From: Halobacteriovorax sp. | Lineage (GTDB): Bacteria; Bdellovibrionota; Bacteriovoracia; Bacteriovoracales; Bacteriovoracaceae | Length of the DNA: 13,184 nucleotides | Direction of reading: 5' to 3' | NCBI GenBank assembly: GCA_002686115.1 | Contig: NZAF01000189.1 | Span: 1-13,184 of the forward strand | Shown: positions 7,421 to 13,184 of the stretch, piece by piece | How positions within the stretch are numbered: position 1 is the stretch's first letter | How the letters are laid out: each line of letters opens with the position of its first letter | The notes under the pieces: model-generated | What the model was told of the DNA's origin: nothing | The model's input: only the letters and a program-made list of their open reading frames with translations | Database searches by the model: none | Made by a program: the position numbers and the translations under genes

Positions 7421-8892
7421 TTCTCTTGTGACTCTTCAATCTTTTTTACAATGGTCCAATTCATCACACCTAGAAATAGTGAAATTATTGGACTTAATAT
7501 ATTAAAGAAGCAATAAGGCGCATAGGTTAGAGTCGAGACTCCAAGAACAGAAGAATTATAAGCTCCACCACTATTCCAAGGAATGAGAACTGAAGTCACT
7601 GTTCCAGCATCTTCTAGTGCTCTTGAAAGGTTTTGAGGTGCTAGGCCATAATCATCATATGCTTTTTTAAACATTCTTCCAGGCACAACAATAGCTAAAT
7701 ATTGATCCGAAGCCGTTGCATTTAAAACAAGGCAGCTTCCAAGGGTTGCACCAATAAGTGATGCAGTTCCAGAAACCAACTTTAAAATAGATTCTGCAAT
7801 TTTATGAAGCATACCAGTGGCTTCGAGGCATCCACCAAAAATCATTGCCGAGAAGATAAGCCATACTGTTGTCAGCATTCCAGACATCCCACCACGATTT
7901 AGAAGTTTATCGATGACTTTGTGGCCAGATTCTATAGAGAAGCCCTCATAAAGCACTTTGGTAATGATTGTGTAATAACCTTTGACACTTACATCAGACG
8001 ACATTTTTTGAATTAATTCACCTTGAGAGATAATTGCAACTAATAAGCCCGCAAAAATTCCTATCGTAATCGCTGGTAGAGAAGGAACTTTTTTTCTAAT
8101 CATAACAAGAACAACTAGCGGAGGTATTAATGTTGTGAAACTAAGATTAAAATTTGCATCTAAGATACTTTTTATCTCATCAATCTCACTAAGGTTAATC
8201 GTATTTCCTGAACCGAAAAGACTAATAATTGAAAATATAATTAGAGAAATGATAAGAGCTGGTCCAGAGGTATAAACCATATGTCTGATATGTGTGAAAA
8301 GGTCAGTTCCCGCCATTGCTGGAGCGAGGTTTGTTGTATCTGATAGAGGAGACATTTTATCACCGAAATATGCCCCTGATATAATTGCACCAGCAACCAT
8401 TCCCATATTGAGACCGAGGGTTTGACCGATTCCAATAAGCGCAATACCGATTGTCCCCGTTGTAGACCAAGAAGAGCCTGTTGCTAGAGAGACAATAGCA
8501 CAAATAATTGTTGCTATTGGAAGAAAAATTGCGGGATTAATAAGTTTTAAACCGTAAAAAATCATGGCCGGTACAGTTCCTGAGAGAATCCAAGAGCCAA
8601 TTAAAGCTCCGACGACAATAAGTATCGTCATCGCTGAAAGAGAGCTTGTAATTGCGTTCACAATACCTTCTTCGATTTGAACAAATTTTACACCAAGCTT
8701 AAAGTATCCAATGATCCCACAAACAAAGCCTGTTACAAGTAATGCAACTTGGTTGGGTCCATATGAGGCATCATCTTTAAAGATGATAACGTTAACAATT
8801 AATAAGAATACTAGTAGCAGTACAGGGAAAAGCGATAGGGCCAAACTTGGTTTTTTCATATGTCTCTCATTTTGATTGAATTGAAATATCAT
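7417..8892 (-). CDS. nhaC: NhaC-family Na+/H+ antiporter
   Basis: Inner-membrane secondary transporter exchanging Na+ for H+, for pH and sodium homeostasis; marine habitat would fit but is not shown. The 491 residues include about 11-12 hydrophobic segments spanning most of the chain. Family landmarks are SLATGSSWSTTGTIG (135-149), GAYFGDKMSPLSDTTNLAPA (173-192) with acidic Asp178 and Asp185 inside the membrane region, and the C-terminal STLTYAPYCFFNILSP. Length matches the family (about 450-490). Two starts are possible. The ATG at 8892 has TAGGA about seven bases upstream. The ATG at 8859 gives the usual-looking N-terminus MKKPSLALSLFPVLLL but only a weak GAGAG. Related malate-2H+/Na+-lactate antiporters share this fold, so ion specificity is not settled by sequence. 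Its stop overlaps the stop of the convergent exported-protein gene. A possible -10 box, TATATT (8926-8931, minus), lies upstream without a clear -35. Confidence 0.93.
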   Translation of the reverse strand: MIFQFNQNERHMKKPSLALSLFPVLLLVFLLIVNVIIFKDDASYGPNQVALLVTGFVCGIIGYFKLGVKFVQIEEGIVNAITSSLSAMTILIVVGALIGSWILSGTVPAMIFYGLKLINPAIFLPIATIICAIVSLATGSSWSTTGTIGIALIGIGQTLGLNMGMVAGAIISGAYFGDKMSPLSDTTNLAPAMAGTDLFTHIRHMVYTSGPALIISLIIFSIISLFGSGNTINLSEIDEIKSILDANFNLSFTTLIPPLVVLVMIRKKVPSLPAITIGIFAGLLVAIISQGELIQKMSSDVSVKGYYTIITKVLYEGFSIESGHKVIDKLLNRGGMSGMLTTVWLIFSAMIFGGCLEATGMLHKIAESILKLVSGTASLIGATLGSCLVLNATASDQYLAIVVPGRMFKKAYDDYGLAPQNLSRALEDAGTVTSVLIPWNSGGAYNSSVLGVSTLTYAPYCFFNILSPIISLFLGVMNWTIVKKIEESQEN

Positions 8893-8997
8893 GCAGTTTT
8901 CCTAGGGGAATGTCTAACTGCTTGTAATATATACTCGAAATTAAAGAGTGGTAGTAGAATTTTTTACAAGGATTAAGGATTAGTTTGGAGGATTATG

Positions 8998-9003
8998 TAT
9001 AAT
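8998..9003 (+). promoter_or_regulatory. Candidate -10 box upstream of the tandem-HTH regulator
   Basis: A perfect TATAAT lies 20 bases before the TTG start of the regulator gene. No convincing -35 hexamer is found 16-18 bases upstream. TTTACA at 8963-8968 is too far away. If real, the promoter may be weak, activator-dependent or autoregulated. The predicted leader is very short and just contains the ribosome binding site. Confidence 0.35.
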
Positions 9004-9012
9004 AGGCAAAAA

Positions 9013-9018
9013 AGAGGG
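9013..9018 (+). promoter_or_regulatory. Ribosome binding site deciding a TTG start
   Basis: AGAGGG lies five bases before the TTG at 9024, the same spacing as for the TTG gene at 2204 and the GTG gene at 10122. The next in-frame ATG would remove the whole first HTH repeat, so TTG is preferred. Confidence 0.6.
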
Positions 9019-9023
9019 ATAAA

Positions 9024-10043
9024 TTGGAACAAGACCTAACACCCAGACTAATTAAAGAGCTTCGTGGAGATAGAGACTATAAGTCTATCAGTAAGGAAGT
9101 GGGTATTAGTTATGGACAATTTTTCAAACTTGAAAATGGCTATAGCAAACTTAAGTTTGAGGAATTCATAAAAATTTGCCAGACAGTTAAATCTCTAGAT
9201 CTAAAAAATATCTTTAAAAAAATAATGTGCCTCGAGCTTGAAGAATTTACTCAAGCAGAATTTATGGAACGTTATTGCACTTCATGGGGAGAGCCTTCAA
9301 AATATGTTTTAAAAGAAAAGCTAGGTTTTACACCTTCAAAGTGGTGGAGGTTAAAAACTGGTCAGAGCAGATTAACATTTGATGACTTTATCAAACTTAT
9401 TACTTCGTGTGGTTGTGATGCATATGGTTTTTTATCTCACTTCTTGCCTGAAGATGTAATTAGTTTATACACAAAAAAAGAAAATGATTTCTTTGAAAAT
9501 GAAATGAGGATTATGGCCGCTTTTCCAGAGGCCTGTCAAATTACGACGATTATAGGTGATAATAGTTATGTAAATGCCGACGTTGATAATAAAACAGATT
9601 TACTAAGAAGCTTATCAAAACTTGATCATGATAAGTTTAACTTTCTTTTAAATATCCTAGTTAAAAATAATGTTCTTTATTTAAATAAAGAAAATGGTCT
9701 TTATGAAAAGCATCAGATGAAGATTTATCTTAAAGATCAAAATATCGATACCTATGAAACAATGAAGTCAATCTCTAAGTTTGCGATGAATAGCCAAGAG
9801 AGAGTCATGAGTGATCCTGAGCATGACAGAGATAGAATTAAATTTGCGTTTGGAGTATCAACTCTTACTCGTGAAGCATTTAACGAGATCAGGCAAGAGA
9901 TAATTGACTCTTTTCATAGGATAAATACCATTCTAGAAAATGATAATCTTAAAGACAATCCACAGATGGAACTCGCCATCTTTCAAATGGGTATACACTT
10001 CATAGAAGAGGACTTTTCTAAAAGTAAAAAATCAGAAATTTAA
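9024..10043 (+). CDS. Transcriptional regulator with two tandem HTH repeats and a TIGR02147-like C-terminal half
   Basis: Predicted cytoplasmic DNA-binding protein of 339 residues. Residues 5-58 look like an XRE-type helix-turn-helix (LIKELRGDRDYKSISKEVG, then ISYGQFFKLENGYSKLKF). Residues about 77-135 repeat the same plan: ISYGQFFKLENGYSKLKFEE aligns without gaps to FTPSKWWRLKTGQSRLTFDD, so the domain is internally duplicated. Residues about 155-330 resemble the C-terminal region of TIGR02147/DUF4423 proteins, which are abundant in Fibrobacter and Bdellovibrio relatives. The match includes a predicted winged-helix-like stretch (LLRSLSKLDHDKFNFLLNIL) and the segment FGVSTLTREAFNEIRQEIID. That resemblance is judged by eye. 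Translation starts at TTG behind AGAGGG. The gene lies 78 bp upstream of the FeeM-PilZ gene on the same strand and may regulate it or be cotranscribed. Ligand and targets are unknown. Confidence 0.82.
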   Translation: MEQDLTPRLIKELRGDRDYKSISKEVGISYGQFFKLENGYSKLKFEEFIKICQTVKSLDLKNIFKKIMCLELEEFTQAEFMERYCTSWGEPSKYVLKEKLGFTPSKWWRLKTGQSRLTFDDFIKLITSCGCDAYGFLSHFLPEDVISLYTKKENDFFENEMRIMAAFPEACQITTIIGDNSYVNADVDNKTDLLRSLSKLDHDKFNFLLNILVKNNVLYLNKENGLYEKHQMKIYLKDQNIDTYETMKSISKFAMNSQERVMSDPEHDRDRIKFAFGVSTLTREAFNEIRQEIIDSFHRINTILENDNLKDNPQMELAIFQMGIHFIEEDFSKSKKSEI

Positions 10044-10054
10044 AAAGAGAAAAG

Positions 10055-10073
10055 TGACTTAATTATTGAGTCA
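10055..10073. promoter_or_regulatory. 19-bp near-palindrome, possible operator
   Basis: The sequence TGACTTAATTATTGAGTCA has nine-base arms around a central T with one mismatched pair, so it is almost perfectly symmetric. It lies in the 78-bp gap between the regulator and the FeeM-PilZ gene and overlaps a possible -35 box. As RNA it could form a seven-pair hairpin, but no U-tract follows, so an intrinsic terminator is unlikely. A binding site for a dimeric regulator is the simpler reading and is inferred. Confidence 0.35.
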
Positions 10074-10095
10074 AACACTTCGACAAAGCTATTAG
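10066..10095 (+). promoter_or_regulatory. Weak candidate promoter of the FeeM-PilZ gene
   Basis: TTGAGT (10066-10071) and TATTAG (10090-10095) are spaced by 18 bases. Each matches the sigma-70 consensus at four of six positions. The -35 box overlaps the right arm of the near-palindrome, so binding there would be expected to affect transcription. The gene could equally be read through from the regulator gene. Confidence 0.22.
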
Positions 10096-10110
10096 ATCAT
10101 CTTCGTTTAT

Positions 10111-10116
10111 AAGGAG
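10111..10116 (+). promoter_or_regulatory. Strong ribosome binding site deciding a GTG start
   Basis: AAGGAG stands five bases before the GTG at 10122. The next in-frame Met codon is eight codons further on, without a comparable signal. Confidence 0.7.
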
Positions 10117-10121
10117 TGTAG

Positions 10122-11351
10122 GTGAAGAACGTTTTAAAGAAGTTAATGTTATCAAAGAAGTGTCCAAATTTTCTTAGAAAGAAAATGATGAGAAATAACC
10201 TTAATGTTGATGTAAATGTTATTAAAGATAATAATATTGTTATTAAGGTTGCGGAAACGGATGATGAGCTATTTCAGGCTTTTTCTCTTGTGCAAAAAAT
10301 GTACGAGAAAGGAAAGATTGTTGATAGAAATACAACTGGCTTAAGGGTCACTAAGTTTCATCTCTTACCAACGACTAAGGTCATCGTTGCTAAAATAGGT
10401 GATGAGGTAATTGGCACAGTATCTCAGATTATGGACACACCTCTTGGCCTACCCATAGATGACTTTATCTCCCTCGATAACCTTAGAAAATGCTCTAAAA
10501 GAATATGTGAGATATCTTCTTTGGCAATTAGTGAAAAGTGGAGGTCAAACTCAAAAGGACTTTTTTATCCTTTAACGCTTTTTTCTATTTATTATGCAAA
10601 AGAAGTCACATCAGCAGATCGTCTCGTAATAGTGACGAATGAGAGGGCCCGTTATGTGTATGAAGATATTTTTCTTTTTGATCCTTTAACAATTAACTCT
10701 GCGAAGTATACGTCGGTAAATGATGATCATGCCTTTGCTCAAAAACTAGACTTAGTACAATTTGAGAGCAGATGTTTTCAAGCATATGCAGAGATGTCTG
10801 AAGAAAAAAATTTATATCGAATGTATAGTTCACCAAAGTGGAAAGAACATTTAAAAATAGATGATGGCTACTATAATACAGTTCCTCTTATGAGTTTTAA
10901 TAAGTCCACTCTAGATGTTTTTTTTGATGAGCTGGGAATGTTAAACGAGCTGAAAGATTCAGAGAAGCAAGTTATCTATAATTTGTATTCAATTTTCGAA
11001 GGCAGTTATGGTGAAAACTTCTATATTCACCAAAGAAGGTTTCCTAGGTTCTATGCGAAAATGAAGTCTGAGATTCATATTTCGGGGAGTGTTTACCATG
11101 CGGAATGTATCGAGGTTTCAAGAGGTGGGGCATCACTTGTTCTTTTTGATGATTGTGAGCTTCAAAAAGGTCAGGAATTAACGATGAAGGTTTACTTGAG
11201 TGATTATAATGTTTGTGAAATTCGAACGAAGGTTATTTGGAAGACAAATAATACGATTGGTGTTGAAGTGCTTATTGATAAAATCAGTGAATGGTATCAT
11301 CAAATAGATAAATTAGAGGAAGTGATGCTTTCAAGACAACTTCGAGCATGA
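10122..11351 (+). CDS. FeeM-like N-acyl amino acid synthase/GNAT domain fused to a C-terminal PilZ domain
   Basis: A two-domain protein of 409 residues. Residues about 40-195 follow the FeeM/autoinducer-synthase GNAT plan: a first helix (ELFQAFSLVQKMYEKG), strands VIVAKIGDEVIGTVSQIMD (88-106), GLPIDDF, the core ICEISSLAIS (128-137) and a segment ending NERARYVYEDIFLFDPL. Such enzymes transfer acyl chains, usually from acyl-ACP, to amino acids or similar amines; the activity here is inferred. Residues about 303-395 form a PilZ domain. The c-di-GMP-type motif R305-x3-R309 lies in RRFPRF, and the second motif is E331-x-S333-x2-G336, with Glu replacing the usual Asp/Asn. A helical linker (about 215-300) joins the two. 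The first 25 residues are strongly basic (MKNVLKKLMLSKK) and could bind membranes. No signal peptide is seen. GTG start behind AAGGAG. It follows the tandem-HTH regulator by 78 bp and precedes grpE by about 200 bp. PilZ is confident; the FeeM assignment is moderate. Confidence 0.82.
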   Translation: MKNVLKKLMLSKKCPNFLRKKMMRNNLNVDVNVIKDNNIVIKVAETDDELFQAFSLVQKMYEKGKIVDRNTTGLRVTKFHLLPTTKVIVAKIGDEVIGTVSQIMDTPLGLPIDDFISLDNLRKCSKRICEISSLAISEKWRSNSKGLFYPLTLFSIYYAKEVTSADRLVIVTNERARYVYEDIFLFDPLTINSAKYTSVNDDHAFAQKLDLVQFESRCFQAYAEMSEEKNLYRMYSSPKWKEHLKIDDGYYNTVPLMSFNKSTLDVFFDELGMLNELKDSEKQVIYNLYSIFEGSYGENFYIHQRRFPRFYAKMKSEIHISGSVYHAECIEVSRGGASLVLFDDCELQKGQELTMKVYLSDYNVCEIRTKVIWKTNNTIGVEVLIDKISEWYHQIDKLEEVMLSRQLRA

Positions 11352-11552
11352 AGAAAATTTATGTGTAAAAGTTTGTCTTCCCATTAATCTTACTTCTTTC
11401 TATCATTCAAACAATTTTCTATAAAATAAAATCAGTAGCTTAGCGTGTTTGGAGTTGCTTGGAATCTTTTTTTAGATCAAAACATTGACATTTATCTATC
11501 TCATCACATCTTACATTTAGAAACGAATTGAAGAAAAAAGGATTAATTGAAA
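11352..11552 (+). promoter_or_regulatory. Upstream region of grpE with a consensus -35 box
   Basis: This 201-bp gap contains no convincing gene. It should hold the end signal of the FeeM-PilZ transcript and the promoter of grpE-dnaK. A perfect TTGACA occurs at 11485-11490, but the best -10 partner at 16-18 bases (around CATCTTAC, 11507-11514) is poor. Another A+T box, TATAAA, lies at 11420-11425. I see no CIRCE element (the HrcA operator) and no clear sigma-32 promoter. No strong hairpin with a U-tract follows the FeeM-PilZ stop. Confidence 0.3.
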
Positions 11553-12131
11553 ATGACTGATACGCCTGAAAATTTGGAAGAAGTAAAAGCTGAAGCTGGT
11601 GAGGCAAATGAAGTTTCTGAGGATGGGAATGCTGAAGTAGTAGATCTTCATGAGCAAGATTCTAAGGAGTCCGATGATGAGATCTCAAAAGAGATGAAAG
11701 AGCTCCTAGAATATAAAGATAAGTTCTATTATGTTGCGGCTGAAATGGAAAACATGAAGAAGCGACATGAAAGAGATATGCAGAGCCAAATAAAGTACGG
11801 CAATGAGAAAGTTTTGAAAGGTCTTCTTGAAGTTGTTGATAATTTAGAAAGAACAATGATGGCCATTGAAAACGATGAAGATGAAAAAGTAAAAAACATC
11901 TATGTTGGTGTTGATATGGTGAAAAAGCAATTTTTAGATGTTTTAAAAAATAATGGATTAGAACAAGTTGATGCTGAAGGAAAAATCTTTGATCCAAACT
12001 TTCATGAAGCTATGGCACAACAGCCAGCTGAAGGAAAGGAAGATCAAGAAATCATTCAAGTTTATCAACATGGATATATGTTAAATGGAAGACTTTTAAG
12101 ACCGGCAAAAGTCGTTGTAGCGAAAAATTAA
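11553..12131 (+). CDS. grpE: GrpE, nucleotide exchange factor of DnaK
   Basis: Cytoplasmic cochaperone that releases ADP from DnaK. The 192 residues have the standard layout. An acidic disordered N-terminus (to about 45) is followed by a long coiled-coil helix (about 48-110), including YKDKFYYVAAEMENMKKRHE, and the four-helix-bundle segment VLKGLLEVVDNLERTM. The C-terminal beta-domain contains FDPNFHEAM and ends GYMLNGRLLRPAKVVVAKN, the GrpE signature. Start choice: ATG 11553 lies ten bases after AAGGA (11538-11542), whereas an in-frame TTG at 11547 lies only four bases after it and would add two residues. ATG is preferred, but TTG is not excluded since other genes here use it. dnaK follows after 30 bp with its own strong ribosome binding site, so the two are almost certainly one operon. 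hrcA, often the first gene of this cluster, is absent. Confidence 0.97.
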   Translation: MTDTPENLEEVKAEAGEANEVSEDGNAEVVDLHEQDSKESDDEISKEMKELLEYKDKFYYVAAEMENMKKRHERDMQSQIKYGNEKVLKGLLEVVDNLERTMMAIENDEDEKVKNIYVGVDMVKKQFLDVLKNNGLEQVDAEGKIFDPNFHEAMAQQPAEGKEDQEIIQVYQHGYMLNGRLLRPAKVVVAKN

Positions 12132-12149
12132 TTTAGAATTTGAATTTAT

Positions 12150-12155
12150 AAGGAG
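12150..12155 (+). promoter_or_regulatory. Ribosome binding site of dnaK
   Basis: AAGGAG lies six bases before the ATG of dnaK, inside the 30-bp grpE-dnaK gap. The strong match fits a highly expressed chaperone gene. Confidence 0.75.
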
Positions 12156-12161
12156 AAAGTT

Positions 12162-13184
12162 ATGGGTAAGATTATTGGTATTGACTTAGGGACTACAAAC
12201 TCTTGTGTCTCTGTATTAGAAAACGGTAAGTATAAAATTGTTCCAAACGCAGAGGGACACAACACAACTCCATCAATTATTGGTTTTGGAAATGGTGAAG
12301 AGACACTTGTTGGTCAGGTTGCTAAAAGACAAGCAGTAACAAACCCATCAAAAACTCTTTACGGTATTAAAAGATTAATTGGTAGAAAGTTTGATACACC
12401 AGAAGCTAAGAAATTTGCTGATGTTGCTCCATTTGAAATTTATGCAAATGATAATGGTGATGCATGGGTAAAGGTTGATGGAAAGGCAATGGCGCCACAA
12501 GAAATTTCAGCGAAAGTACTACAAAAGCTTAAGAAAGCTGCTGAAGATTACTTAGGTGAGACAGTTTCAGAAGCTGTTATTACTGTTCCAGCATATTTTA
12601 ATGATTCACAAAGACAAGCAACTAAAGATGCAGGTAAGATTGCAGGTTTAGAAGTAAAAAGAATTATTAACGAGCCAACAGCTGCGGCACTTGCTTACGG
12701 ACTAGAGTCTAAGCAAGATAAGAATATTGCAGTATTTGACCTTGGTGGTGGTACATTTGATATCTCAATTTTAGAAATCACTTCTGATGGTGTATTTGAG
12801 GTTAAGGCAACTAACGGGGATACTTTCCTTGGTGGTGAAAACTTTGATGAATCAATCATCAATTTCCTTGCAGATGAATTCCAAAAAAGTGATGGAATAG
12901 ATCTACGAGCCGATCAAATGGCGCTTCAAAGACTAAAAGAAGCTGCAGAAAAAGCTAAGCATGAGCTATCAACTGTAACAAGTACTGATGTTAACCTTCC
13001 ATTTGTTACTGCAGATGCTTCAGGACCTAAGCACTTAAATATTTCTCTTTCTAGAGCAAAGTTTGAAGACTTAATCTCTCAATATTTAACTGATCTTGCG
13101 AAGCCATGTAATACATGTCTTGATGATTCAGGATTAGATAAGAATGAGATTGATGAAGTCATTTTAGTTGGTGGTTCTACAAGA
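12162..13184 (+). CDS. dnaK: Chaperone protein DnaK (Hsp70), N-terminal 341 residues
   Basis: ATP-dependent chaperone that binds unfolded peptides with DnaJ and GrpE. The visible part is most of the nucleotide-binding domain, and the frame is open to the window edge. About 290-300 residues, including the substrate-binding domain, are outside. Motifs: phosphate-1 loop IGIDLGTTNSCV (5-16), connect region NEPTAAALAYG (170-180), phosphate-2 loop FDLGGGTFDISIL (192-204) and adenosine motif VILVGGSTR (333-341, at the very end). Thr198 corresponds to the autophosphorylated Thr199 of E. coli DnaK. The lobe insertion typical of Gram-negative, GrpE-dependent DnaKs is present (about 76-100). Cotranscribed with grpE; dnaJ commonly follows but lies beyond the window. 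Confidence 0.99.
   Translation, partial: MGKIIGIDLGTTNSCVSVLENGKYKIVPNAEGHNTTPSIIGFGNGEETLVGQVAKRQAVTNPSKTLYGIKRLIGRKFDTPEAKKFADVAPFEIYANDNGDAWVKVDGKAMAPQEISAKVLQKLKKAAEDYLGETVSEAVITVPAYFNDSQRQATKDAGKIAGLEVKRIINEPTAAALAYGLESKQDKNIAVFDLGGGTFDISILEITSDGVFEVKATNGDTFLGGENFDESIINFLADEFQKSDGIDLRADQMALQRLKEAAEKAKHELSTVTSTDVNLPFVTADASGPKHLNISLSRAKFEDLISQYLTDLAKPCNTCLDDSGLDKNEIDEVILVGGSTR

Noticed and set aside
8241..8444. Minus-strand 67-codon frame inside nhaC
   Set aside because: Out-of-frame shadow of the antiporter, which has strong family motifs across this stretch.
10055..10073. Near-palindrome read as a Rho-independent terminator of the regulator gene
   Set aside because: The stem is short and A+T-rich and no run of T follows, so operator is the better hypothesis.
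11352..11552. Possible CIRCE element or heat-shock sigma promoter before grpE
   Set aside because: No TTAGCACTC-N9-GAGTGCTAA-like inverted repeat is present, and TTGGAATC near 11460 lacks a matching CCCCAT-like -10 box.
11662..11997. Minus-strand 111-codon frame across grpE
   Set aside because: Antisense to grpE; its His/Gln/Leu-rich sequence is what the complement of Glu/Lys-rich coiled-coil codons gives.
1..13184. Mobile elements, CRISPR arrays, tRNA/rRNA genes, toxin-antitoxin or phage-defence modules
   Set aside because: No repeated spacers, transposase or integrase motifs, cloverleaf-like segments or defence-type domains were seen; nearly all sequence is accounted for by the genes listed.

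Overview
This A+T-rich window (about two-thirds A+T by eye) is densely packed chromosomal DNA from a Gram-negative bacterium. The best guess is the predatory Bdellovibrionota, Bacteriovorax/Halobacteriovorax-like. That placement is inference: it rests on a regulator with a TIGR02147-like (DUF4423-type) C-terminal half, a PilZ fusion protein, an exported putative beta-barrel protein and the Gram-negative form of DnaK. There are no rRNA or tRNA genes, insertion sequences, prophage genes or CRISPR arrays. Genes switch strand often and intergenic gaps are short.

Layout. (1) 1-2100, minus strand: a GTG-started HAD-superfamily hydrolase gene followed 21 bp later by methylmalonyl-CoA mutase, which runs off the left edge. 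All three diagnostic substrate and catalytic residues of the mutase are visible. (2) 2204-2743, plus: a TTG-started conserved-hypothetical gene with a near-consensus sigma-70 promoter. (3) 2780-5329, minus: a cytoplasmic double-length M16 zinc metalloprotease. (4) 5395-7420, plus: the radical-SAM heme chaperone hemW, overlapped by 17 bp by a gene for an exported, probably outer-membrane, protein. (5) 7417-8892, minus: an NhaC-type Na+/H+ antiporter whose stop codon overlaps that of the exported-protein gene. (6) 9024-11351, plus: a two-gene block comprising a regulator with two tandem helix-turn-helix repeats and a fusion of a FeeM-like (N-acyl amino acid synthase/GNAT) domain to a C-terminal PilZ domain. 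(7) 11553-13184, plus: grpE and the 5' part of dnaK, which runs off the right edge.

The least conventional part is block 6. A predicted DNA-binding regulator sits 78 bp upstream of a predicted acyltransferase carrying a c-di-GMP-type PilZ domain. The gap holds a 19-bp near-palindrome beside a weak candidate promoter. This suggests a locally regulated lipid or signal-molecule pathway under second-messenger control. The domain calls come from motifs read by eye; the functional link is inference. The remaining genes are recognisable housekeeping families: propionate/methylmalonyl metabolism, heme handling, proteolysis, ion homeostasis and the Hsp70 chaperone system.

Start codons are notable: four of the ten genes use GTG or TTG behind strong Shine-Dalgarno sequences. 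Several starts had to be chosen between alternatives, and each choice is stated in its entry.
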